Source: Phaseolus vulgaris
Lineage: Eukaryota; Streptophyta; Magnoliopsida; Fabales; Fabaceae
DNA length: 64,000 nt
Direction of reading: 5' to 3'
NCBI RefSeq assembly: GCF_000499845.2
Contig: NC_023749.2
Span: forward strand, 4,993,030-5,057,029
Under the pieces are notes generated by a model. The model had not been told where the DNA came from. It saw nothing but the letters and a program-made list of their open reading frames with translations, and made no database searches. Shown here piece by piece: positions 1 to 11,490 of the stretch; the stretch's first letter is position 1; each line of letters opens with the position of its first letter. Position numbers and translations under genes: made by a program.

Positions 1-3000
1 AAATTTTGGATAAATACAATTATTATACGAAAGTATTGGTCAATATGAATATTGTTGGTAAGTTATTTTGTCAATTTAAAGATTTAATCATAAAATAAAC
101 ATGATTTTTATAATTGAAGTTCTCTATTGTTTGAAAAATATTGATATTCCTAGTGAGTTGAAAGATTTAATCCTAGTATAAATATGATTTTTATAAATAG
201 AATTATTTATTGATTGAAAAAGACTAAAATTATTGAAGTGGTGGCATACCACTTAAGCAATGTGTAATAATTACATGCATTATTTATTATTGTTCGAATG
301 ACAACATGAATGCTTAAACTATAAAGTGTACAATTGAAGCAAAAACTTAATCTTGAATGAGACAAAGACTGAAAATACTCTCTTTTGTCTAAAGGTGATA
401 ACGTTCAAGCGACACTATGATCTTCTCAAGTGTGAGTTGTGGTGATGGTGCATGAGTTTATGCAACATGTGAGATAATGCAAATACGTGTTGATACTCAA
501 ACATGATGTGATTGCTCAAGCTCTAGTGAAGGTGAAACGGTAAACCTTATGCTTCTGTAACTTGTTGTAAGTGATACAACAAGTGTATTGCTCAAGCATT
601 GCAAGGACGCTTGTGCATAGAAAGGGCATTTGAGCGAGGTTGAGACATAATCAATTCTATTACTTGAAGTTGTTTACTCAAGTGGTGTGAGATTGCTTAA
701 ACGATGAAGTCTTTCTTAATTGTGGAAAACAAAGTTGCTTCAACTAGAAGAGCTCACTCAAACAACATTCATTTATGATGATGATGGTAGTAGTGGTATT
801 CAATATGATGTTAATTATATATATATATAAGAATGATAAACTGAATCATTTCAAAACTATTTGGGATACTACCCTTACACATGTAATATTAACCCTCCTT
901 TAAGATGACTAATACACACACATTTCAAGCTCATAATCATTGTATATTTTAAAATAAAATAATTTACACAAGAGAGATCACTTTGGTAACATGTTTCGAT
1001 TAATTAATTTCAAAATATATAGAAAAAATAAAATTAAATATGATCACACTACCATTATTGTTAATTGATTTGAAGAATATAAAAAACTTTTATCATATTT
1101 TTCATATCTCAATTAAAAATACATACAAATGGATATTTAAATACCATTTTGTAATATAAAAAAATATATGAAAACAAAATAAAACCAATCACTAAATTAT
1201 CAAGATATTTTATCATGAATGTAATCAGAAGGTACATGTATAATTTTATTTTAATAAAAAAAACACGAGATAAATGTATAAAGTATTATAATAAAAAGAT
1301 AAGTCGAAAAAAAGAAACATAATCATAACAATGAATATGATACCAAATTTTAGAACCTTAAGCCTTTGATGAAAAAGGCAATCATTTAATTATCATAACT
1401 AAAACTGAAAGCACACCTAAGTTCATTAATTCATAATGATAAAAGAACATAACGGTTTGATCTTTCACGTCAATACATATTATACTCTTTTGAGAGAATC
1501 GTTTAATAATCTATATGCATTTTTTTTTACTGATAATGGAATTTAAAATAGTAAAGAAAGTAATATGATATAACCTAATCTATTTATGGACAGATGAAAT
1601 TGTTCATTGATATTTTTATTTAATCATTACCAAAATAATTGTCCTTTAATCATCACATATTAAAGATCACATAATAATAAAAATAATTCAGTACCACTTG
1701 ATCACTTTTAATTTGGAATAAGAGTGGTAAGTGTCATTAATATTTTTAATATATAATTATTCATATAAAACGAATATTGAATTAAGAATCCAATAAATAA
1801 TATTTGAAATGTGATTAAATTATAATATTCGATAGTAAAAATTCAGTATTACTAATTATAATTTATATTTATACTTTTAATGTTCGGTGAAAGAAGTGTT
1901 CCTATTTTTTTTTCTTTAAATAATACACTTTAAAAAATAAATAAAATACCCAATTGGAGGAAATAGTCGCGTCGCTCCAGGAATAGAGTTCCGCAACTTC
2001 TGCTCCATGTCTCCCACACCATTGACAAAGTTATATACCTCCACGACGAGATGTTGAATAATAAAAACTACTCTATATCTATATTTATATATAAATATAC
2101 TTATATATGAAGAGTTTTTTTTTAAATTACTTTTTTATAAAATTTTCATTTCATTTAATATATGTTATTTTATTAGTATAATGAATTATTTTGTTATTTT
2201 ATATGAATTATTTAAAAAATAAAATTGTATTTTAATTTTTTAAATTAATGTTAAGTGATCGATTTAATTTCTTATTTTAAGGCAACAACAGACAGAGATA
2301 TAGTATATTTTCATCCTCACTCAGTTTCTACATCAAATCTCAAGTATCACTCCATTCTCAATTACTCTGTCCACTTCATTTCAAACAACTATATTCCTTA
2401 GTAAAATCATCATTTTTTTTTGTATCTATCATCAAGTTAATTCTAACTTTAACGTGAAAATCATCACATTCTCTGAACTCAAAACTACAAATGAAAAAAA
2501 AGAAAAAACTTGAAAAAGAGGATAAACTCAAATATTAGAAAAAAGAAAAGATTGATTAATCAGCATGTTATTTTTTGTTTTTCAATTTTGACTTACCTAA
2601 TATTATTTCTGTATGTATGTTAAATATCTATCACCGTACAAGTTGAGAAAAGAAAATGCAGTTACATAGATGCGGTAACGCTTGTATTTCCATAATTTAA
2701 ATAGTTATTATTTTTTAATTAATATAATAATATTTAATTTAATTAATATAATAATATATCCATCAATCAAGTTGCTGAAAAATAATTCGGTTATAATTAA
2801 AGTTAGGCAATTTTTTGAAACTGTATTATTTGAAGGAAAAAACTCTCCAGACGAAGAAAAAAAATATTAACATGAAAGTGATATTCAATTATTGTCTAAT
2901 ATTTTTTTTATGTGAATTTTAATGATGAAATTGAGTATAATAAATTAATAATGTTATCTATTTAAACATGTAAATTTTGTTATTTCATAAATGTTATTTT

Positions 3001-4260
3001 TAGTTTTGAATAAAAATTGTAAAAAAATTGCTTTTCTTTATTTCTTATTTTTTTTTCAGAATGTATTTAACATTTTCATCTGGAATTAATTTGAAGAGGA
3101 CTTTTAATTTTTATTGAAAATTTTCATGTATTAAAATTAATGAAAATCCCAATCCTAATATAAAAAATAGATATTCATTAAAAATGTATATTAATATGTA
3201 TAAACTCCATGTAAATAACACTGAAAATCATTTCACTTTCTAGCGATTAAAAAAAGTCCAAAAGTCTTATGGATTAGATTGCAGATAAGATACTTCGATT
3301 TACAAACTCTCGTTTGCAACCACATGTTTTTAAAACAGTGAATAATCTATTAACTATCGTAGTATTATCATAAAAAAAATAGTTAAATTGTAGATAATAC
3401 ATTTAATGGATATTAAAACCATCAGAAAAGAACAATAATCAAGTTAAAAATATACTTTTAGTATGTGATTATATGATAAATGATAAAAGATAGATTTAAT
3501 AATTAACACTGTCAATTAGTTTGCAAGATGACTCATATTTAATGTTTTAAATCTCACTGCCACTGCTAATAAATAAATAACTATTAACAATTTAGTAATT
3601 AGATCTATTCTTATATATTTGAATTCCCAGTTTTAAAAATTTGATTGGATTAAAAAAAATAGTAGATTTAAAAGTTTGTAACAGATGTTATTGAAAAATT
3701 TATTTTAATAATATTATATTAATTATTTCTTTTATTATAAAAAATAAAAATGTAAATATTAATAAAAAATTAAAAATATATTTAACTATATTAGAATAGA
3801 TAATTACTTCAAAAAAAATCATATATTAAAAAGGTTATGCTACATTTTTTTCTTAAATTTCTTAAATATTCTTTTCATTTTTCAGGTTTTTTATTTGAAC
3901 AATAAATAAATTTGTGTATTTCTTTTCACAAATCCAAACACAATGTAAATTTCACCGGTCAATACTTATTATGAAGTATTTAAAAATTCTCACTAAAATA
4001 ACAATAGCTTTATTTAAATTAATATTTATCATTTTTTAAGTTGTAAAATTTGGATGTTTGTATTAATCATTTTGCATGAAAAACAAAATATTTTAAACAT
4101 ATTTATCATTTTTGAAGTTGTAAATTTTGGATGTTTGTATTAATAATTTTGTATGAAAAACAAAACATTTTAAACATTGAATGAATTACTTAAAGAATCT
4201 CAAACCAATTTGATTACTCTTCAATGTATGTTTTTTTATTTTTCATTTAATAATATCTTT
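1..4260. other. AT-rich intergenic DNA, no gene seen
   Basis: I find no convincing coding region here. Positions 235-790 are less AT-rich and contain scattered variants of a 'CTCAAG' motif, which looks like a decayed repeat. A short, higher-GC island at about 1958-2060 stands out, but I could not match any of its frames to a protein. The rest is poly-A/T-rich DNA. Confidence 0.6.
4024..4177. repeat. 77-bp tandem duplication
   Basis: Two adjacent diverged copies of a 77-bp unit lie at 4024-4100 and 4101-4177. Both contain the core TTGGATGTTTGTATTAAT and end with a GAAAAACAAAA stretch. The pair lies about 150 bp left of the plastid-derived block. Confidence 0.8.
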
Positions 4261-4357
4261 TTCATGTGATTACAAATGATTGTTGTTACTTGAGGTGTAA
4301 GCCTAACTGAGATGTCAATGAATTCGGTATATTTTCTACATTCAGAGGAGTACTTTT

Positions 4358-4720
4358 ATGTTTCTTCTTTACGAATATGATATTTTTTGGGCATTTCTAA
4401 TAATATCAAGTTTGATTCCTATTTTAGCATTTCTAATTTCTGGAATTTTAGCCCCCATTAGCAAGGGACCTGAAAAACTTTCTAGTTATGAATCCGGAAT
4501 AGAACCAATAGGCGATGCTTGGTTACAATTTCGAATCCGTTATTATATGTTTGCTCTCATTTTTGTTGTTTTTGATGTTGAAACGGTTTTTCTTTATCCA
4601 TGGGCAATGAGTTTCGATGTATTAGGGGTATCCGTATTTTTAGAAGCTTTCTTATTCGTGCTTATCCTAATTGTTGGTTCAGTTTATGCATGGCGAAAGG
4701 GGACATTAGAATGGTCTTAA
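4358..4720 (+). pseudogene. ndhC: Plastid ndhC copy (intact ORF) in NUPT
   Basis: The 120-residue ORF is the full-length NAD(P)H-plastoquinone oxidoreductase subunit 3 of the plastid NDH complex, a small membrane subunit in the proton-pumping arm. The family hallmark [15 protein letters not shown] and the segment [12 protein letters not shown] are present. A GGAG Shine-Dalgarno-like motif lies 8-11 bases before the ATG, as in plastids. In the nucleus it lacks a nuclear promoter and a transit peptide, so it is treated as non-functional despite the open frame. It is followed 43 bp later by ndhK. Confidence 0.9.
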
Positions 4721-4763
4721 TTCTTGATTATTTAGACAATTAGAAAAAAATATTGAAACAATT

Positions 4764-5402
4764 ATGAATTCCATTGAGTTTCCCTTACTTGATCAAACAA
4801 CCCAAAATTCAGTTATTTCAACTACATTAAATGATTTTTCAAATTGGTCAAGATTATCCAGTTTATGGCCGCTTCTTTATGGTACCAGTTGTTGCTTCAT
4901 TGAATTTGCTTCATTAATAGGATCACGATTCGATTTTGATCGTTATGGACTAGTACCACGATTGAGTCCTAGGCAGGCGGACCTCATTTTAACCGCGGGC
5001 ACTGTAACTATGAAAATGGCCCCTTCTTTAGTTCGATTATATGAACAAATGCCCGAACCTAAATATGTTATTGCTATGGGAGCCTGTACAATTACGGGGG
5101 GGATGTTTAGTACCGATTCTTATAGTACTGTTTGAGGCGTAGATAAGCTAATTCCTGTAGATGTATATTTGCCGGGCTGTCCACCTAAACTGGAGGCCAT
5201 TATAGATGCTATAACAAAACTTCGTAAGAAAATATCTCGAGAAATATATGAAGATCCAATAAGTTTTCAACGAGAGAATAGATGTTTTACTATCAACCAC
5301 AAGTTTCATGTTGGATACAGTACTTATACTGGCAATTATGGTCAAGAATTTTTCTATCAACCGCCATCTACTTCAGAGATAGCGTCTGACACATTTTTTT
5401 AA
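4764..5402 (+). pseudogene. ndhK: Plastid ndhK copy with premature stop
   Basis: This encodes the iron-sulfur NDH subunit K. The frame reads from the ATG through [12 protein letters not shown] (cluster-ligand region) and [19 protein letters not shown]. It then meets TGA at 5133-5135, where the family has Arg, as expected from a single CGA-to-TGA transition. After the stop the same frame continues through [17 protein letters not shown] to the natural TAA at 5400-5402. A C-to-T change at a CpG is the commonest decay path of methylated nuclear plastid DNA. RNA editing could in principle hide a stop in a plastid, but plastid C-to-U editing cannot restore TGA to CGA. Confidence 0.92.
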
Positions 5403-5503
5403 AGTACAATTGTAAAAAGCAATTCCTTTTTTAAAAATTTCATCGTAATGTAAATCTAAAATACTAATACCAAATTCATAAAAAAATTAAGGAGAAGCAA
5501 AAA

Positions 5504-5980
5504 ATGCAAGGTCGTTTGTCTTCTTGGCTAGTAAAACATGGACTAATTCATAGATCCTTGGGTTTCGATTACCTAGGAGTAGAAACTTTACAAATAAAGC
5601 CCGAGGATTGGCATTCCATTGCTGTCATTTTATATGTATATGGTTACAATTATCTACGTTCCCAATGTGCCTATGATGTAGCACCTGGAGGACTCTTAGC
5701 TAGTGTATATCATCTTACAAGAATAGAGTATGGTATAAATCAACCCGAAGAGGTATGCATAAAAATATTTGTATCAAGAAAAAATCCCAGAATTCCTTCT
5801 ATTTTTTGGGTTTGGAAAAGTGCGGATTTTCAAGAACAGGAATCTTATGATATGTTGGGAATCTCTTATGATAGTCATCCGCGTCTAAGACGTATTTTAA
5901 TGCCCGAAAATTGGATAGAATGGCCTTTGCGTAAAGATTATATCGCTCCAAATTTTTATGAAATACAAGATGCTCACTAA
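5504..5980 (+). pseudogene. ndhJ: Plastid ndhJ copy (intact ORF) in NUPT
   Basis: The ORF encodes the 158-residue, full-length NDH subunit J, a stromal hydrophilic subunit related to the 30-kDa subunit of complex I. The family signature [19 protein letters not shown] is present, and the protein ends with the usual [23 protein letters not shown] tail. An AAGGAG ribosome-binding site precedes the ATG. It follows ndhK by about 100 bp, as in the plastid ndhC-K-J operon. No lesion was seen, but the nuclear context makes expression unlikely. Confidence 0.9.
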
Positions 5981-6675
5981 ATGATAAAAATAAGAAACTA
6001 ATCCAAACTTCAGCAACCCCAGATATTCAAAGAATATTAGTACATTCTTTTATAGATCAGACAAAATAATTGATTGACATTCAATCAGACAGAATAATCG
6101 AAGTCTCATTCAGATATTATTATGTATGTGAGAAATAACAAAATTCATAAATAATAGAATAATATAGGGTTTCAAATAGGATAGGGGTTCCTTAAGATTC
6201 TAAAACAAAAACAATACTTATTTCTTATCAGTCAAGCCAATAAAAGAAATAGGATGAACTGCAAAAATTCTTTATCTTTATCAAAAACTATATAACATAC
6301 ACATCAACAGCAATTATATGGCCACGAAAAAAAAAACACAAAGAAAAGGGCTTGATTCTCTTTTGGTAATCCTTATAAGATGAATTCTTAATATTCTCAC
6401 TCCACCCCAGAACTCCGACTTTTAGGTCTTTTAACCAACTAATTAAACCACTCCAATATTATGGAAATAGAAACCTTTCTTTGTATCGCAGAAAAAAAAG
6501 GAAAAAAATAGATAAAGAATTCATTATCTATATCTATATATAGATACGATAGATAAACGAATATACCTAAAAAAAATGCATCTATTCTTTAATCGTCTAG
6601 GAACAGTATATCTACAGATACCTAAATAGATAAAAGAAATATGTTATGTATGAGAATATAGAAAGAAGAGCACAA

Positions 6676-6728
6676 ATTTGTCTGAGTATTTATCCCCATG
6701 AATATGGGGGATAGATACTCAGACAAAT
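6676..6728. terminator. Plastid-type 3' stem-loop between ndhJ and trnF
   Basis: ATTTGTCTGAGTAT at 6676-6689 is the exact reverse complement of ATACTCAGACAAAT at 6715-6728. The intervening bases extend the stem imperfectly through CCCCAT/ATGGGG. Plastid transcripts are commonly stabilised or ended by such inverted repeats. Here it is a passenger of the NUPT. Confidence 0.6.
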
Positions 6729-6736
6729 GAATATTG

Positions 6737-6767
6737 TGCCAGGAACCAGATTTGAACTGGTGACACG

Positions 6768-6804
<37 letters not shown>

Positions 6805-6809
6805 CCGAC
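6737..6809 (-). tRNA. trnF-GAA: Plastid-derived trnF-GAA (in NUPT)
   Basis: This 73-nt cloverleaf, read on the minus strand, starts GTCGGGATAGCTCAGTTGG, carries the anticodon GAA in CTGAAAA, and ends in GTTCAAATCTGGTTCCTGGCA-type T-arm and acceptor sequence. No mismatches to the usual plastid form were noticed. The nuclear copy may still be read by RNA polymerase III, but this is unknown. Confidence 0.93.
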
Positions 6810-7217
6810 CATTCTTGCAGCTTAAGACTTTTATTTGAAAAAATTATTGGAATATATGTGAATGAATCTATATCAACTAAGTAAAAAAAAAAGTTTGTAA
6901 GTGAGTTTCCGTAGTAATAATTCTTTTATATTGTTAATCGTTAATTATGCATATTCAAATTCTTTGCTCAAAAATAAGATATTAATTTATACCTTTCTCA
7001 TTCAAAAAAATTATATGTGTTTCACATATATATCTATCTATATATATATTCCAAAACTAGTGACTTGTGATTATGTAAGAAAATTATGATAGATAGGAAA
7101 TTGATGAAAATAAAAATTCCAATTTAGTTGGGAAAGAATAAATCGAATAAAACACATAAATAACAACTTAAAGATAGAGAGGGTATAGGAAAAAATTAGA
7201 AAGTGAAACAGGTTTTT

Positions 7218-7825
7218 TGGGGATAGAGGGACTTGAACCCTCATGATTTATTAAGTCGACGGATTTTCCTCTTACTTTCAATTTCATTGTTGTCGGTATT
7301 GACATGTAGAATAGGACTCTATCTTTATTCTCATCTGATTGATCAGTTCTTCAAGGGTTTTATCCGATTATGATAAAGTGAATAATTTCATCAAGAAATA
7401 TTCCATCTTTTCTTCAACTTCGAGTTGGTTTGATTCACATCTTTCATTTATGAATATTTTTATCACAAATCGATCTTCATTAATAAATAGTAATAAATTG
7501 AAAGAGTATTTCAGTATATATATGTCTCTAAATGTTTATTTTTGATCCATTCCTGGAATTTTTGTGAAAGGATTCTTTTACTAATGCAAGAAAAAAAGTC
7601 GTCAATTTCGTTTGTTAGAACAGCTTCCATAGAGTCTCTGCACCTATCCCTTTTTTATTATCACTTTCTGAATTTTTCTTTTTTTCAGAAAACGGGATTT
7701 GGCTCAGGATTGCCCATTGTGAATTCCAGGGTTTCTCTGAATTTGAAAATGATCACTTGGTAAGTTTCCATACCAAAACTCAATCCAATTAAGTCCGTAG
7801 CGTCTACCAATTTCGCCATATCCCC
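7218..7825 (-). tRNA. trnL-UAA: Plastid-derived trnL-UAA, split by a group I intron
   Basis: On the minus strand the 35-nt 5' exon is 7791-7825 (starts GGGGATATGGCGAAATTGG) and the 50-nt 3' exon is 7218-7267 (ends TCAAGTCCCTCTATCCCCA). The intron, 7268-7790 (523 bp), interrupts the anticodon loop, which is the position of the ancient cyanobacterial/plastid trnL group I intron. Such an intron-containing tRNA is not expected to be processed by nuclear tRNA splicing, so the nuclear copy is probably inert. Confidence 0.92.
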
Positions 7826-8580
7826 ATCATTTTTTTGATATTTGAATCTGATTATAATATAATGCTCTTTTTTCATTTCTATTATGAGAATAATGCGGAA
7901 ACTTTTGAATTCATTAAATCCATATTATTCTATTCAATATTAAAAACCCTTTTTTCTCCAATTTTCTTGATTTTATTTCATCTATACTCGATACCTTTAT
8001 TTGCTTGAATCAGAACTGATTCTAATATCTATATATTAACAATTCAATATATACAGATATAGACCACATATCTACTTATCTTCTATGTACCTACTTTTAT
8101 TATTTTTTCATACAATTTTCAATACTCGAATGGTCGATTCTTTTTATTTTTTTTTGTTTTTGCTGAAAAGAAAGAAACAATCCATTTATTCATATACAAT
8201 TGATATAACTCAAACGAATCTAGTGGCTATAAAAAATCATTCTTTTAATGTAGAATTAGACATTTCTTTAAGAATCTGGAATTCCTTAATATTTACGAAA
8301 ATTGACTTTCAATACTAATAAATAATCTTTTTGAAATCAATCAATTTAATAATATATATCTAGAATATTAGATCAAAAGAGATTATATTCATATTCATTA
8401 TTATCTTGCACTTTATGTTATGGACTAACATAACATATAAATAATAGAAATTCTAAATATTGGGTTTGATTTTCTATATTTTCTATGTTTGTATTCATTT
8501 GAATTTTGTTATAAAGAACTAAAAATTTATAACTCAGATCCCATGAAATTCTTCTGCATATGTATATTTCGTTTACGTTA

Positions 8581-8653
8581 GCCGGTTTAGCTCAGAGGTT
8601 AGAGCATCGCATTTGTAATGCGATGGTCATCGGTTCGAATCCGATAACCGGCT
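8581..8653 (+). tRNA. trnT-UGU: Plastid-derived trnT-UGU (in NUPT)
   Basis: This 73-nt cloverleaf begins GCCGGTTTAGCTCAGAGG, has the anticodon TGT in the loop ATTTGTAAT, and ends in a GGTTCGAATCC T-loop and GCCGGC-type acceptor stem. The acceptor stem 5' GCCGGTT pairs with 3' AACCGGC. It lies 281 bp upstream of rps4, as in plastids. Confidence 0.93.
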
Positions 8654-8934
8654 TTTCTCAATTTGTTTTTTACATAATTGATAATATCTTTTTTAGAAAT
8701 AAAAAATTGGGAGAGTTCGATCTCTCCGGAAGAAATCAAGAAAGAAACCTACTTTTTTGTATTTTTTTATATACAATACAATAAAGTTCGGATATTGATA
8801 AAATTAGTCTAATTCTTCTTTGTACTATAAAACTTTAGTAGATTTCGCTTCATTTCATTTATATATAATATTTTCCATTTCGTTTAGTTTTCATTTTGAT
8901 TTATAATATTTTTCATTTTAAAAAAGGAGTTTTT

Positions 8935-9540
8935 ATGTCACGTTACAGAGGACCTTGTTTCAAAAAAATACGTCGTCTGGGATATTTACCAGGACCTACT
9001 AGTAAAAAGCCAACAGTCAAAAACGAACTTAGAAATCAATTGCGCTTCAGTAAAAAATCTCAATATCGTATTCGTTTAGAAGAAAAACAAAAATTGCGTT
9101 TTCATTATGGTCTTACAGAACGACAATTGCTGAAATACGTTCGTATCTCCGGAAAAGCTAAAGGATCAACTGGTCAGGTTTTATTACAACTACTTGAAAT
9201 GCGCTTGGATAACATACTTTTTCGATTGGGTATGGCTGCGACTATTCCTCAAGCCCGCCAATTCATAAACCATAGACATGTTTTAGTTAATGGTCGTATA
9301 GTAGATATACCAAGTTATCGTTGCAAACCTCAAGATATTATTACAGCGAAGGATGAACAAAAATCGAAAACTCTGATTCAAAATTATCTTGATTCAGCCC
9401 CCCGTGATAAATTGCCAAATCATTTGACTGTTCACCCTTTCCAATATAAAGGTTTAATTAATCAAATAATAGATAATAAATGGGTTGGTTTGAAAATCAA
9501 TGAATTACTGGTTGTAGAATATTATTCTCGTCAAACTTAA
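8935..9540 (+). pseudogene. rps4: Plastid rps4 copy (intact ORF) in NUPT
   Basis: The 201-codon frame for the small-subunit ribosomal protein S4 is complete. It starts at [11 protein letters not shown], after a GGAG motif at about 8926-8929. An upstream in-frame ATG at 8896 is not the conserved start. S4 nucleates 30S assembly. The S4 RNA-binding region [20 protein letters not shown] and the following [11 protein letters not shown] are seen. It lacks any transit peptide, so the nuclear copy is not expected to serve the plastid. Confidence 0.92.
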
Positions 9541-9740
9541 ACCTAACTAAAATAACAAGAGTTTTTTTTTTACGAGGATTTTCTGTTATTCAGATATCAT
9601 AGACATGGATATGGAAAAATTGATATTCCTTGCCCACCCGTTATCCACTATTTTTTGTATTAGCGAAAAATTAGGAATAGAGAGTCCATAAATAATAGTA
9701 TGCATTGGGATGAGTAATATTGATTAATTTGGTAAAGATT

Positions 9741-9828
9741 CGGAAAGAGAGGGATTCGAACCCCCGGTAAACAAAAAGCCTACATAGCAGTTCCAATGCT
9801 ACGCCTTGAACCACTCGGCCATCTCTCT
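9741..9828 (-). tRNA. trnS-GGA: Plastid-derived trnS-GGA (in NUPT, slightly decayed)
   Basis: This is an 88-nt class II tRNA on the minus strand with a long variable arm and anticodon GGA in ATTGGAACT. The T-arm GGGTTCGAATCC region reads here as GGGGGTTCGAATCCC. The first base is A, where plastid trnS-GGA normally has G, so the top acceptor pair is A-C. This is compatible with one C-to-T change on the plus strand after transfer. Confidence 0.88.
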
Positions 9829-10102
9829 TATATAATGATGCCCAGAAACCGGTTGAATGTTGAATAGTGAATCAGTCATATTTTTAATCAATGCATAAAA
9901 CCTATTCAAACTATCAAAATAAAAAGTAAAATTAGAAATACAAAGTAAAATAAAAAAAAACCTCCTACAAGGTCTTAGGATAAACAAATTTGATTAATTA
10001 GTTTATTTTTACGTTATTTCGCACTGTATTGTACAATTCCTTTATTTGTGGGATTGATTTCTCACACCAGAATTAATTAAATTATAGAATGGATTTATAC
10101 CT

Positions 10103-11490
10103 ATGCCTAGATCTCGGATAAATGAAAATTTTATTGATAAGACCTTTTCAATTGTAGCCAATATCTTATTACGAATAATTCCGACAACTTCAGGAGAAAA
10201 AAGGGCATTCACTTATTACAGAGATGGTGTGATTTGATTCCATTTTTTTTTACCGAAATCGGTAAAAAAAAATGGAAAAAACTCACGCGTGTTGAAGGTG
10301 AAATTTGCAAATAAAAAAAAGGATTAATTCCTTCTGTCGTGTATCCTCGATTAATGAAGCCTTATATGCTTGAACTTTAGGTTTCTAGTATTAAGCGAAA
10401 GGTTATACCTATACTTATGGGGTTAGGTCAACCCCAAATTACTAGTACTGATAGGCAACATTGGGAAAGAAGCACTACGCTTGGGAATCAAGGACACGAA
10501 AACTTTGTATCTATCTATATCCATGGCTTATCGAGATTGGGACTAACAGGAATGGTTGGGACAATCAATATCCATCTCGTTCATATTTTGGATACCCATA
10601 GAACCATCGAAGATTATTGAAGTGACTAATTCCAGGAAATTAAGCAGCGTAGAGGACAAAGAAATTGTTGAAGTTATTTTTTTTTATCAAGTACCTACAT
10701 ACTTCATGTTAAGAAATAATTTTTGACAGGAAGGTTGGCTAGAGATTTATTGTAAAAACACTAGCTCTGTTCAGTTGAAAATGAGAATACTGGAATCTTT
10801 TTTGATTTTATGGATTTTTATCATTACACACATAAGGGGGGAGCCGTATGAGATGAAAATCTCACGTACAGTTCTGGAGCAGAGATTCTTTGAACCAAAT
10901 GACGACCGTAACGGATGTCAACTCAATCTGAAGGAAATTATGCAGAAGCTTTACAGAATTATTATGAGGCTATGCGACTGGAAATTGATCCCTATGATCG
11001 AAGTTATATACTTTATAACATAGGCCTTATTCACACAAGTAACGGAGAACATACTAAAGCTTTGGAATATTATTTTCGGGCGCTCGAACGAAACCCATTT
11101 TTACCCCAAGCTTTTAATAATATGGCCGTGATCTGTCATTACGTGCGACTATCTCCACTATAGAAAGAAAAAAGAAAAGAACAAGCAAATCCACAAATTT
11201 TAATAGAATAAATATCAAGAATGATAAATAATAAAGGCTTTCTACATATACATATATCGTCCAAAACTACGATTTTTATCAGCTGTAGCAAAGAAACTTC
11301 CTTCATAGAAGTAAAAATATGAAGAAATCAATATGTCTAGATACCCTCTTTTTCTATGGATAAAAGATCTAATTGATAAAGTAAGCATCGTAAGGATCAA
11401 TTAACACGGTTTTGAGTCGATATAATAAAAACTGCTTACTTATCTCATGATAAATAAAGAAGTCAGGAATTCACTTATAAAACTTCTTAT
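10103..11490 (+). pseudogene. ycf3: Truncated plastid ycf3 (pafI): exons 1 and 2 only
   Basis: Ycf3 is a thylakoid TPR protein that assembles photosystem I. Exon 1 is 10103-10226 (124 nt, [15 protein letters not shown]...), intron 1 is 10227-10912 and begins with the group II GTGTG, and exon 2 is 10913-11142 (230 nt, with TPR sequence [20 protein letters not shown]). Intron 2 begins GTGCG at 11143 and is recognisable to about 11490. Exon 3 (about 153 nt in intact genes) is missing, so this is a broken copy whose truncation defines the right end of the NUPT. An inverted repeat at 10240-10275 sits in intron 1. Confidence 0.9.

Larger units (their letters stand above)
4318..11490 (+). other. Nuclear plastid DNA insertion (NUPT), about 7.2 kb
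   Basis: The gene order ndhC, ndhK, ndhJ, trnF-GAA, trnL-UAA, trnT-UGU, rps4, trnS-GGA, ycf3, with all relative strands, is that of a typical angiosperm plastid genome, so this is one collinear fragment. It is flanked by AT-rich non-plastid DNA. The left edge is placed near 4318, just before the ndhC leader, but it could lie anywhere from about 4260 to 4335. The right edge is near 11490, where ycf3 intron 2 sequence stops. Most reading frames are intact, so the transfer is probably recent, but ndhK has an in-frame stop and ycf3 lacks exon 3. An assembly join of organellar and nuclear sequence is the alternative. Confidence 0.93.

Noticed and set aside
1958..2060. Higher-GC island as a possible exon
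   Set aside because: No frame on either strand matched a protein family, and no splice context was convincing.
6901..8784. Several 60-77-codon ORFs around trnL and trnT
   Set aside because: They overlap plastid tRNAs, the trnL group I intron and AT-rich spacers.
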